Source: an uncultured Alistipes sp. (GTDB lineage Bacteria > Bacteroidota > Bacteroidia > Bacteroidales > Rikenellaceae). From it: a stretch of DNA of 64,000 nucleotides. The position numbers and the translations under genes are program-made. Location of the stretch: assembly GCF_963931675.1 (NCBI RefSeq), contig NZ_OZ007039.1:2951806-3015805 (forward strand), read 5' to 3'. Positions within the stretch are counted from its first letter, which is position 1; each line of letters starts with the position of its first letter. Below the pieces are notes generated by a model, which was not told where the DNA came from, did no database searches, and worked only from the letters and a program-made list of their open reading frames with translations. Positions 27,499-36,389 of this stretch are shown piece after piece.

Positions 27499-28614
27499 TT
27501 ACATCGGGTCCATCACGCAGCGGATGGGATACATGTGGTTCTCAACAGTCGGGACGATGCTGTACGACTGGATGTTGAGCGACGAGGCATCGTCGTAGAT
27601 CGACAGCAGCACGGCTTTCGTCGGATCGTCGGCCGATGCCGTGTCGCCGTAGGAGAACTGCATGCCGGCCAACCGGGGCGTCGAGCTCCAGAAGCGGGCC
27701 GTGAAGGTCGGGTCGGTGAGGAACGTGAGCCCTTCGTGCCAGTAGAATCCCGACACCACGATGTTCAGCTTGGCGCTGTTCGTGATGGAGGCCGTCGTCG
27801 GCCAGTAGGAGGGATCCTTCACGGCATCGGCGCCCGTGTCGGCCCCGAGGTATTCGCGCAGGGCGTTGAATTCGTCGATCGACGGCAGGTGCCACCCTTC
27901 GGGGCAGACGCCCTGCACCGTCTCGCCGGCTTCGTAGGCGGCCTTGGCCTCGTCCCAGGTCAAGCGCGTGGCGGCAGCCCACGTGTAGTAGCGGCCGACC
28001 TTCTGCACATAGAGCGGGTCGTTGCAGTAACCGTCGCCCATGGCGATCTTGGCCTCGTCGGGCAGCGGTTCCCCATCGGAGTAGGCCGTGGCGCGGAGGT
28101 TTTCGGACATGATGGTCATCAGCGATCCGTCGTTGAGGATGAACTGGCAGGCCCCGTAGGTCTGGTTGTCACGGGGATCGGTGAAGCTCTCGACGAGCGG
28201 GATGGCGCTGAAATGACGCCAGACGCTGCGGACCTCGCCGTTGCGGGTCTGCTCGACGCGCCAGAAGAAGCGCTTGTTGCCCGAGAAGTCGGGCCATACC
28301 TCGCGCAGCATGTCGAGCGTCTCGGCATTGGTCAGCACGAGCGAGTCCTTGGTCCCCATGTCGAAGGTGACGGCGTTCTCGAAGTACATGTTCACGTCGA
28401 ACGAGATCCGGTACGTGGCGCCGGGTCGTGCTTCCCAGGTGAAGATCTGTTTGTCGTCGGGTTTGAAGAAGTCAATTTTCAGCGTCGCGCCTTCGGCGGG
28501 CGAGATGGCGCGCGCCCAGGTCGGGTCGACATAATCGACCTTCTGTTCGCAGGAGGTCACCGCCAGGGTGAACGCCGCGGCGAACGGAATGCAGTATGTT
28601 GCAAGCTTTTTCAT
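27499..28614 (-). CDS. SusE/FISUMP lipoprotein (371 aa)
   Basis: A shorter relative of the 715-residue protein in the same operon. Lipobox in AFTLAVTSC; one or two SusE-type beta domains (ISPAEGATLKIDFFKPDDKQIFTW) at about 30-150; then a FISUMP domain (IMSENLRATAYSDGEPLP, YTWAAATRLTWDEAK, CPEGWHLPSIDEFNALR, PIRCVMD). It lies directly after susD, the usual place for a surface glycan-binding protein, so binding of the PUL substrate is the likely role. Confidence 0.8.
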   Translation of the reverse strand: MKKLATYCIPFAAAFTLAVTSCEQKVDYVDPTWARAISPAEGATLKIDFFKPDDKQIFTWEARPGATYRISFDVNMYFENAVTFDMGTKDSLVLTNAETLDMLREVWPDFSGNKRFFWRVEQTRNGEVRSVWRHFSAIPLVESFTDPRDNQTYGACQFILNDGSLMTIMSENLRATAYSDGEPLPDEAKIAMGDGYCNDPLYVQKVGRYYTWAAATRLTWDEAKAAYEAGETVQGVCPEGWHLPSIDEFNALREYLGADTGADAVKDPSYWPTTASITNSAKLNIVVSGFYWHEGLTFLTDPTFTARFWSSTPRLAGMQFSYGDTASADDPTKAVLLSIYDDASSLNIQSYSIVPTVENHMYPIRCVMDPM

Positions 28615-28632
28615 GTCTGTTCGGATTGTGGA

Positions 28633-30243
28633 TTAGTAGCCGGGGTTCTGGTCGTCGCGGATCAGCGGGTTGGCATTCAGCTCTTTGAGCGGAATGGGCC
28701 ACAGATAGTCGCGGTCCTTGTTGAAGGAGCGTTTGTCGACGACCACTTCGACGTACTGCCAGTAGGGCGTCGGTTCGCCGCTCACGGGGTAGTACTGGAG
28801 TTTCGAGACGTCGAGTCCGTGGGCGTCGGTCATCACCTTTTCGGCGATCTTCCAGCGGCGGATGTCGTGCCAGCGCTGTCCTTCGTGGAAGAGCTCCACG
28901 CGGCGTTCGTTGCGGATCAGCGCCCGCATAGTCTCCCTCGTGAGGTTGGGCAGCGACTCCGTGAGCGTGATCATGCCGACACGCCGACGCAGCGGGTCGA
29001 TCAACTCGTATACGCCCGCCGGGCCGTTGAGTTCGTTTTCGGCCTCGGCCCACGCCAGCAGCACTTCGCCGTAGCGCATCAGGATCTTGTCGCCGCCGTC
29101 GTTGTCGAGATTCAGCAGCGTTTCGTTGGCACCCTTCTTGGCGGCAAATCCGGTCTTGTTATCCCAGTTGGCGGGCTGCCAGTGGGCTTGGTAACGGGAG
29201 GTTCCGTCGCAGCGGTACTCGTCGCCGGGGCAGAGGACGGAGAGTTTCAGCCGCGGGTCGCGGTTGTCGAACGGATGCTCCTCGTCGTAGGTCGGGTCGG
29301 CCGGGATCGAGGCTCCGTTGTCGGCTTCGAGCGGCTTGATGGGCAGTCCGTTGGCCGTGAAGAAGCTGTTGACCATTTCGAGGGTCGTGTTGAACGAGAA
29401 CCAGTTGTACCACAGCTGGGTCATGTAGCTCGATTGGAGATCCTCGGCGTAGTTGACCTTGAAGATCACCTCCTTGTTTGCCGGGTCGTTGATACCCTCG
29501 TCGAGGAACAGCTTGCGGAAGTCGCCGTAGAGGTCATATCCCAATGCCTGGATGGCCTTGGCACATTCGATGACCGTTGCGTGGTCGTATTCGTACTGGG
29601 CGATTTGGAGTTTGAGCATCTGCGCCGAACCCTGACAGGCCACCTCGCCACCGAGGATGTTGTCGAGGTAGGTGATGGCGTACTTCACATCCTCCTTGAT
29701 GAAGGCCAGCACCTTGTCGAGATCTTCGCGGGGAGCGTTCTCCTGCGGGGAGTTTTCGTCGACGAGCGGCACGCGGCCGTAGAAGCGTACCAGATCGAAA
29801 TAGAACCAGGCGCGGAGGAACCGGGCTTCGGCCAGGATCTTCTGGCTGTCCGACTCGCTGATGCCCGACGCCAGGGCCATCGAACGGATCAGCGTGTTGG
29901 CCCGGGAGATGGCCTGCCAGTCCTTGGTCCATTTGAGTTCGGCCCACCAGCTGGCAGCGGTCTGCGTACCCTGTGCGAATTCGGCGCTGAACTCCCAGGT
30001 GTGGTGGTTGTAGGAGTTGTCGCACATGTTTTCGTAGGTGTAGGGCGTGATGTAGGCCGGGGATTCGTCATAGAAGCAGTAGTAAATGCCGGCGAGCATG
30101 CTTTGGGCTTGTTCGATGCCTTTGAGGAAAGTGTTGGGCGAGGACTTGTCCACGGGAACCGTGTCGAGATACCCGCTGCAACCGCCCGCTACACCGAGCA
30201 GCAGTGCCAGGGCGAGTGTCTTGAAAGTATTCAGGTTTTTCAT
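28633..30243 (-). CDS. SusD/RagB-like glycan-binding lipoprotein
   Basis: A 536-residue lipoprotein (ALALLLGVAGGC) of the SusD family, which forms the lid over its SusC partner at the outer membrane and captures glycans. Family features: NTFLKGIEQAQSMLAGIYYC near the N terminus, TPR helices with ARFLRAWFYFDLVRFYGRVPLVDE, and the C-terminal LMRYGEVLLAWAEAENE and LIRNERRVELFHEGQRWHDIRRW. Twelve bp after susC in the same operon. Its partner genes suggest host glycans as the ligand. Confidence 0.95.
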   Translation of the reverse strand: MKNLNTFKTLALALLLGVAGGCSGYLDTVPVDKSSPNTFLKGIEQAQSMLAGIYYCFYDESPAYITPYTYENMCDNSYNHHTWEFSAEFAQGTQTAASWWAELKWTKDWQAISRANTLIRSMALASGISESDSQKILAEARFLRAWFYFDLVRFYGRVPLVDENSPQENAPREDLDKVLAFIKEDVKYAITYLDNILGGEVACQGSAQMLKLQIAQYEYDHATVIECAKAIQALGYDLYGDFRKLFLDEGINDPANKEVIFKVNYAEDLQSSYMTQLWYNWFSFNTTLEMVNSFFTANGLPIKPLEADNGASIPADPTYDEEHPFDNRDPRLKLSVLCPGDEYRCDGTSRYQAHWQPANWDNKTGFAAKKGANETLLNLDNDGGDKILMRYGEVLLAWAEAENELNGPAGVYELIDPLRRRVGMITLTESLPNLTRETMRALIRNERRVELFHEGQRWHDIRRWKIAEKVMTDAHGLDVSKLQYYPVSGEPTPYWQYVEVVVDKRSFNKDRDYLWPIPLKELNANPLIRDDQNPGY

Positions 30244-30255
30244 GGTCGGATAGGC

Positions 30256-33200
30256 TTAAAAGGTTACGTTGAGTCCGGCCGTGAAGGTGCGGACCAGCGG
30301 ATAGTCGTAGATGTTGGTTGCGTTGACGCCGGCGCGCTCCGGATCGAATCCCTTGTAGCGTGTGAGCGTGAAGAGGTTCTGTCCGCTGACGAAGACGCGC
30401 AGGCCCGAAAGGTGGATCTTCGCGAGCCACTCCTTGGGGAAGGTGTATCCGATCTCGAAGTTTTTCAGACGCAGATAGGAGAGGTCCTCGACATAGTATT
30501 CCGACTTGATCGAGGCGCGCTGGCTGTCGATGTAGACGCGCTGATAGGTGTTGTTGGGGTTTTCGGGGGTCCAGCGCTTGGTCATCCAGGCGGCGGAGTT
30601 GTATCCGTTGAAGAAGGGCGATACGAGCTCGCCGGAGCTCCACCCCTCACCGCCGTAGACGCCCTGGAAGAAGGCCGTGACGTCGAAACCCTTCCAGCGG
30701 GCCCCGAGGTTGAACGAGTAGAGGAAGTCGGGGTTGGGGTCGCCCAGCGCGACGCGGTCGTGGTCCATGTCGATGATGCCGTCGCCGTTCTGGTCCTTGA
30801 AGCGGATGTCGCCGGGAGCGGCGATCAGTCCCGAGTAGGAGTTTACGGGATTTCCGTCGCGGTCGAACGTTTGCAGATGGTTGTGAATCTCCTCGTCGCT
30901 CTGGTAGATGCCCTCGATGGCATATCCGTAGAGGGTGTTGATGGGCCGTCCCTCCTCGAGGATGATGCCCGTCGTGGAGTTGAGGATCGGGCTCTGGCCT
31001 TTCAGGTCGAGGATCTCGTTGCGGTTGAACGAGATGCTGGCCCCGGCCGAGAACTCCCATTCGCGGAACATCTTGTTGTAGGAGAGGGCGAACTCACAGC
31101 CGACGTTGCGCATGCGTCCGGCATTCTTCCACGGGTCCTCGGTGAATCCGAAGATGCCCGAAACGGGGAGCTGCATCAGAATGTCGTCGGTCTCCTTGAC
31201 GTAGAAGTCGCCGGTGAAGGAGAGCGATCCGAAGAGCCGCAGGTCGGCTCCGATGTTGTATTGCGTGGTGGTCTCCCAGGTCAGGTCCTTGTTGGCGATG
31301 TAGGAGGTGGCGGCGCCGGTTGCCTGCTGGTTCTCCCAAATGTAGTTGCATGAGCCGATCGAGAGGATGTCGATGCCGGCGTAGGAGCTCCAGATCTTCT
31401 CGTTTCCGAGCTGGCCCCACGATGCGCGGAGTTTCAACTCGTCGATCCAGCGGACATCCTGCATGAACTTCTCCTCGGAGATGCGCCATCCGGCCGAGAA
31501 CGAGGGGAAGAGACCCCACTTGTGCCCGGTGGCGAATTTCGACGACCCGTCGTAACGGACGTTGGCCTCGAAGAGGTATTTCTCCTTGTAGTCGTAATTG
31601 AAGCGCCCGAACAGGGAGAGGCTCGTTACCTCGGTCTCCCAGCTGGAGTTCTTCTGCGTGGCGGGGTCTCCGACTTCGAGCGACGGGAGGTTGGTCGTCA
31701 GACGCGTGCGCGAAGCCTTGTAGTACTTGTTGTTCCACTGTCCCTGCTGCCATCCGGCCATCACCTTGAAATGGTGGTTCTCGCCGGCCGTGGCCCAGTA
31801 GGAGAGGGTCACATAGCTGGACAGATTCCCGTAGCGGTAGGTCGACTCGGTGATCGACGATTCGCGGGAGTTGCTTTCGCCGATGGTCTGCGATCCGTCG
31901 GCGCCGGTGAAGACCGTATAGAGCTCGACGTCCGGGGCGTAGATCTGCCCCGTTTCGGTCGTCCGGTCGAAGTTCACGGCACCTTCCAGTTTGAGGTTTT
32001 TCAGCAGCGAGAGCTGGATGTTGATGTTGCCACTGAAATTCCCGATGTCGGTCTGGTTGTATCCGCCGGCTTCGCGTGCGGCGTCGTCATAGAACCAGTC
32101 GGTCCATCCGTATCCCTCCATCCTGGCGTTGACCATCGGGGTCATGGCGACGATCCGGTAGAGCGTGTTTCCGGTTCCGTCCACGAGGTCGGTCTTGACG
32201 CCCGAATAGCCGGCGATGTTGGTTGAGATTTTCAGCCGGTCGTTCAGCAGCGAGCTCGACGCGTTCATGCGGAAGCTGTACTTGTCGAACTCCGTTCCTT
32301 CGAGGATACCGTCCTGCCCGAGATAACCCATCGACAGCGTGTAGGCCAGCTGTTCGGAACCTCCGGCGAGCTTGACGTAGTGGTTGTGCATCACGGCGGG
32401 CTTGAAGTAGAAATCCGCCCAGTCACGGTCGGGGTAGAGTGCCGGGTCGCTGCCGTCGAAGTGGTCGATATAGCTCTGGCTGTACCGGAGCTGCTGCCCC
32501 GAGTTGAGGCACGCCTCGTTGTAGAGCGTCATGTAGTCGACCGCCCCGAGGAGTTCGGGATAGCGGGTCACCTGCTGCACGGAGACATAGCCGTTGTATT
32601 CGACCGAGAGTTTTCCCGAACGGCCCTTTTTCGTGGTGATCAGGATGACGCCGTTGGCGGCCTTGTTACCGTAGATGGCGGCCGAGGCGGCGTCTTTGAG
32701 CACCGAGATCGACTCGATGTCCTTCGGGTCCACCTTGTCGAACGAGGATTCGAAACCGTCGATGATGATCAGCGGCGACGAGTCGTTGAGCGTACCGATA
32801 CCGCGCACGGTGATCGTACCGCTGTCGGCGCCGGGCTGTCCGGAGGTCTGCGTCACCTGTACGCCGGTGACCTTGCCTTGCAGGGCGAGGGAGACGTCGG
32901 TGATCGGTCGGTTCTTGAAGTCGGAGGTCGAGACGGTGGCGATGGCTCCGGTGAGCTTCTCCTTGCTGGTCGAGCCGTATCCGACGACCACGACATCGTC
33001 CAGGGAGAGGGCATCCTCCTCGAGGACGATGTCCAGACCGGTGAGGGCCCGGGTCACCTTGAACTGCTGTTTCTTGTACCCGAGGTAGGAGACTTCGAGC
33101 GTCTCGCCGATCCGGGCCTGGATCGAGAAGGAGCCGTCCGACGCGGTCGTGGTGCCGGCCTGCCGCTCCTGCACGGCCACGACGACGCCGACGATGGGGT

Positions 33201-33333
33201 TGAGCTGTTTGTCCGTCACCTTGCCCTGGATGCGGACCTCCGCGCCGGGTTGTGCGTGCGCGGCCAGGATGAAACATCCAGCCAGTGTCGCGAGCCACAA
33301 ACGCAGGTGTTTGGAATAGCTGAATTTCTTCAT
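30256..33333 (-). CDS. SusC-like TonB-dependent outer membrane transporter
   Basis: A 1025-residue outer membrane barrel that imports glycans using TonB energy. Signal peptide; carboxypeptidase-like domain (VRIQGKVTDKQLNPIVGVVVAVQE) at about 30-110; the plug with DVVVVGYGSTSKEKLTGAIATVS and the SusC signature (IESISVLKDAASAAIYGNKAANGVILITTKKG, residues about 215-245); then a 22-strand barrel ending in an aromatic residue (GLNVTF). No anti-sigma-interacting N-terminal extension is seen, which fits control by the hybrid two-component regulator. Confidence 0.96.
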   Translation of the reverse strand: MKKFSYSKHLRLWLATLAGCFILAAHAQPGAEVRIQGKVTDKQLNPIVGVVVAVQERQAGTTTASDGSFSIQARIGETLEVSYLGYKKQQFKVTRALTGLDIVLEEDALSLDDVVVVGYGSTSKEKLTGAIATVSTSDFKNRPITDVSLALQGKVTGVQVTQTSGQPGADSGTITVRGIGTLNDSSPLIIIDGFESSFDKVDPKDIESISVLKDAASAAIYGNKAANGVILITTKKGRSGKLSVEYNGYVSVQQVTRYPELLGAVDYMTLYNEACLNSGQQLRYSQSYIDHFDGSDPALYPDRDWADFYFKPAVMHNHYVKLAGGSEQLAYTLSMGYLGQDGILEGTEFDKYSFRMNASSSLLNDRLKISTNIAGYSGVKTDLVDGTGNTLYRIVAMTPMVNARMEGYGWTDWFYDDAAREAGGYNQTDIGNFSGNINIQLSLLKNLKLEGAVNFDRTTETGQIYAPDVELYTVFTGADGSQTIGESNSRESSITESTYRYGNLSSYVTLSYWATAGENHHFKVMAGWQQGQWNNKYYKASRTRLTTNLPSLEVGDPATQKNSSWETEVTSLSLFGRFNYDYKEKYLFEANVRYDGSSKFATGHKWGLFPSFSAGWRISEEKFMQDVRWIDELKLRASWGQLGNEKIWSSYAGIDILSIGSCNYIWENQQATGAATSYIANKDLTWETTTQYNIGADLRLFGSLSFTGDFYVKETDDILMQLPVSGIFGFTEDPWKNAGRMRNVGCEFALSYNKMFREWEFSAGASISFNRNEILDLKGQSPILNSTTGIILEEGRPINTLYGYAIEGIYQSDEEIHNHLQTFDRDGNPVNSYSGLIAAPGDIRFKDQNGDGIIDMDHDRVALGDPNPDFLYSFNLGARWKGFDVTAFFQGVYGGEGWSSGELVSPFFNGYNSAAWMTKRWTPENPNNTYQRVYIDSQRASIKSEYYVEDLSYLRLKNFEIGYTFPKEWLAKIHLSGLRVFVSGQNLFTLTRYKGFDPERAGVNATNIYDYPLVRTFTAGLNVTF

Positions 33334-33386
33334 TTTTGATCGTTTTTAGGTTGGTAAATTTTGCTCATATTTTATTTTTTAGGTGG

Positions 33387-34499
33387 TCACTCTTCCCAGC
33401 GCCAGCGGTCGTGCCACTCGACGCGGAAACGGTCGCCGTCGAACCGGACGGGAAGCCAGACGTAGCGCCCGTCGGCGGCATTTTCGGGATTCCAGCGGTC
33501 GCCCATGTAGATGCAGCGGTCGGTGCCGGCGACGGTGAACAGGAAGGTGCTCTGCGAGTCGTAGGTTGTTTCGGCCAGCGGCCCGGAGCAGGGGTTCCCG
33601 CACTCGGTCCACGGACCCCAGATCGAGTCCGCCACGGCCGACCGTGCGGCATTGGGCGCCCAGCCCGTGCAGCCGGACATCATCATCCAGTAGCGTCCGT
33701 CGTGCTTGACGATGGCGGGGGCCTCCATGAACCTCCCGACGAAGAAGCGGGCATAGCGGCCGCTGTGCGAGAGGTAGTCGTCGGAGAGTTCGGCGATGTG
33801 GAGCGTGCTGTTCTCCTCGGACGAATAGATGTGGTAGGCGCGGCCGTCATCGTCGACGAAGAGCGTCATGTCGCGGGCCATCTGTCCGCCGGCCATGTCG
33901 CGCCCGACGATGTTCAACGAGTCGGGATGTTCGGGCAGGCTGCCGCCGTCGAACCGCATTCCTTCGGCGCGGCTGGGGCCGGCGTGCTGCGGCAGGGCGT
34001 TCACCGGGTAGTGCCCGGCGTTGGGGCGCACGGCTTTCAGAAACCGGTACGGACCCGTCGGACGGTCGCTGACCGCCACGCCGCTCATTGCGCCCGTATA
34101 TCCGGCTCCTTTCGGTTCGAGGTGAAACCACATGACATACTGCCCGGTCCGGGCGTTTCGGATGACCTTGGGGCGTTCGAGGATGCAGCCCTTTTCGATG
34201 GGGCTTCCGGAGCCTTCGGGCTCCACGGGCAGGACGATGCCTTCATTCTGCCAGTCGTAGAGGTTCATCGACGAATAGCAGTGGACGCCGACCTGGGCGA
34301 GGTTCCCGGCCGTACCTTCGACCTTGTGTTCTCCGAACCAGTAGTAGCGTCCGCCGTCGTAGAGGATGCCTCCTCCGTGGGCGTTGATGACGGCGCCGTC
34401 GGTGTCGGTCCATACCGCTCCGGGGCGGAATTCCGGACGCGAGCACCCTCCGAGCAGGAGGAGTGCCGCGATGAGTGCCGTGAGTCTGTTCTTGCGCAT
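33387..34499 (-). CDS. GH43-like glycosidase lipoprotein
   Basis: A 370-residue five-bladed beta-propeller enzyme with lipobox ALIAALLLLGGC. The start of the domain, DTDGAVINAHGGGILYDGGRYYWFGEHK, is typical of a GH43 subgroup often found in host-glycan PULs (GH43_34-like, from memory). A likely general acid Glu lies in FMEAPAIVKHDGRYWMM, and blades repeat aromatic motifs. GH43 enzymes cleave arabinofuranosides, xylosides or galactosides; given the GH110 neighbours a galactosidase is plausible but not shown. Confidence 0.8.
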   Translation of the reverse strand: MRKNRLTALIAALLLLGGCSRPEFRPGAVWTDTDGAVINAHGGGILYDGGRYYWFGEHKVEGTAGNLAQVGVHCYSSMNLYDWQNEGIVLPVEPEGSGSPIEKGCILERPKVIRNARTGQYVMWFHLEPKGAGYTGAMSGVAVSDRPTGPYRFLKAVRPNAGHYPVNALPQHAGPSRAEGMRFDGGSLPEHPDSLNIVGRDMAGGQMARDMTLFVDDDGRAYHIYSSEENSTLHIAELSDDYLSHSGRYARFFVGRFMEAPAIVKHDGRYWMMMSGCTGWAPNAARSAVADSIWGPWTECGNPCSGPLAETTYDSQSTFLFTVAGTDRCIYMGDRWNPENAADGRYVWLPVRFDGDRFRVEWHDRWRWEE

Positions 34500-34524
34500 G
34501 GCGTTCGTGTTTTCAGGAGGTTTC

Positions 34525-36387
34525 TTACTGTTTGTAGAAGAAGGTGTTGGGCTTGTTCACCACGGCGGGTGCGAATCCTGCCTGACGGGGATTCAGCCGG
34601 ACCGAGTCGCAGGCCACGGCGCTGACCTCGACCGTGCGGTCGCCCTCGAAGCGGTTGCCCGAGATGTCGGCCTCCCGGCAGTATTGCAGGTCGATGTAGG
34701 AGAGCCCGTCGAAGATCGGCGGATAGTCCCGGCTCTGGATGAAGCGGTTGCCGGTGATTTCCAGCCGGTCGACGCTCAACGCGTAGATGACCTGCGAATC
34801 GAAGGTGCGGACGGTATTGCCGGTGAAAACGATGCGTCCGTGGTAGCGGAAGTCGCCGCCGCGGCCCGCGGTCGGGATTTCGGGGGATATTTGCAGCACG
34901 GACTGGGGATTTTCGCCGCCAGTTCCGAAGTTGACGAAGGTGTTGTTGCGGATGAGCACGTCGCGCACGCTGCCCGACTCGAACCAGGAGTTGGCGTCGC
35001 CTGCGATCAGTACGCCGGCCATCATCGACGAGAAGTAGTTCTCCTCGACGACGACCCGGCCCGGTGTGGAGATCAGGATGCTACGGGCACGGTTGTTGCG
35101 CACCGTACAGCGTCGCATCTCGACGGCGGGCATGTGGCAGGGGTTCTCGACGGCGAGGAGTTCGGGCAGCGAGTCGGGAAGGTCGGCGGCGGAGCGGATC
35201 TCCCAGGTTTCGTCGTCGAGCGGCCGGGCCTCTTCGGCCACGAAGGTGCACTGCGGGCGGAGCGAGACGCGGTCGATGAGCCGGAGCGTGTCGCCCTTGC
35301 GCGCGAAGTCGAATCCCTGCTGCTGGACGTGCCCGAAACGGGCCGTGAGGAGCCGTCCTCCGCGGATCGAGTCGACACGCAGGTAGGTTCCGTGAACGTT
35401 CGTCGCATCGTCGAGCATGTTCTCGAAGAGACAGCCGTCGAAGCGGATCGTACCGCGGCAGTTGACGAAGTGGGTGGCGTCGGCCGATGCGGAGATGAAG
35501 CGGCCGGAACCCTCCCGCAGGCGGACGTCGAAGCCGTTGAGCGAGATCTCCTCCGAATTTTCGCAAATCAGCGCCATGGCTCCCGAGGCATGGATGACGC
35601 TTTGTTCGATGGTCAGCCCGCGCGTGGCGTGCACGACGATGCCCGGGCAGTGGCGGTTTTCGCGGAACGGGCCCTTGTCGGCGAAGATGGAACCCACGGG
35701 CGGGAGTTCCGGCGAGAGGAACCCGAAGAGCCGGACTGTGTCCTTGCCGAGCATCTCGGCCTTCAACTGTCCCTTCCAGTAGGGGTGCAGGAAGCGGGCC
35801 GTGTTGTAGTAGGGGGCGCGGGTTTCGGGATCGAAGACGATGTTGTCGCCCTGGGTGCGCTCCCAGTCGTATCCGGAGAAGTGCAGAGCCCCGTCGACGA
35901 CCCGGACGGGATTCCCGCTGGTGATTTTCAGATCGACGCCCCGGATCTCGGGGTGCCGGGCGATCACGCGGCCTTCCAGCACGAACGGAAGGTCGTAGTC
36001 AAACGTCAGGCCGCGGAGCGTCACCTCCTCGCAGTCGGCAATGTAGAAAGGTACGATCGCTCCGTGGAAACGGAATTCGGTGTCGTTCCCGCAGATGGTG
36101 ACCCGGCGCATGCCGTCCAGCGGGAAGGCGATGCGTTTGGTTCCGTTGTCGTTGTTCGAGACCCGGAGGAAGCGCTCTTCGGCCTCTTCGGGGTAGAAGT
36201 CATAGACGCCGGGATTGAATTCCAGCCGGATCTCACCCTGTGGATGTTCTCGGAGGATTTCGCGGATGAGGGAGGTGTAGTCCGTACGGCCGTCGAGCGG
36301 AATGGAGATCTGCCGCACGTGCTGCCTGCCGCACCCCTGGAACAGGAGGCCGAGAAGGGCTGCGAGATACAAAAATGGCAATTTCAT
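34525..36387 (-). CDS. Alpha-1,3-galactosidase, GH110 (copy 2)
   Basis: A 620-residue lipoprotein (ALLGLLFQGC) with a parallel beta-helix. The conserved GH110 block is present: SADATHFVNCRGTIRFDGC followed by DDATNVHGTYL with the acidic pair thought to be catalytic. The N-terminal YTSLIREILREHPQGEIRLEF and FNPGVYDFYPEE matches the family entry motif. GH110 enzymes remove terminal alpha-1,3-galactose from blood group B or linear Gal-alpha-1,3-Gal. It differs clearly from the neighbouring copy, so the two may take different substrates. Two bp separate them. Confidence 0.87.
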   Translation of the reverse strand: MKLPFLYLAALLGLLFQGCGRQHVRQISIPLDGRTDYTSLIREILREHPQGEIRLEFNPGVYDFYPEEAEERFLRVSNNDNGTKRIAFPLDGMRRVTICGNDTEFRFHGAIVPFYIADCEEVTLRGLTFDYDLPFVLEGRVIARHPEIRGVDLKITSGNPVRVVDGALHFSGYDWERTQGDNIVFDPETRAPYYNTARFLHPYWKGQLKAEMLGKDTVRLFGFLSPELPPVGSIFADKGPFRENRHCPGIVVHATRGLTIEQSVIHASGAMALICENSEEISLNGFDVRLREGSGRFISASADATHFVNCRGTIRFDGCLFENMLDDATNVHGTYLRVDSIRGGRLLTARFGHVQQQGFDFARKGDTLRLIDRVSLRPQCTFVAEEARPLDDETWEIRSAADLPDSLPELLAVENPCHMPAVEMRRCTVRNNRARSILISTPGRVVVEENYFSSMMAGVLIAGDANSWFESGSVRDVLIRNNTFVNFGTGGENPQSVLQISPEIPTAGRGGDFRYHGRIVFTGNTVRTFDSQVIYALSVDRLEITGNRFIQSRDYPPIFDGLSYIDLQYCREADISGNRFEGDRTVEVSAVACDSVRLNPRQAGFAPAVVNKPNTFFYKQ

Positions 36388-36389
36388 GA

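Noticed and set aside
27385..31353. A 1322-codon open frame on the plus strand across the susC/susD region
   Set aside because: It lies opposite four well-supported minus-strand genes and shows no domain or motif; long antisense frames are expected at this GC content.
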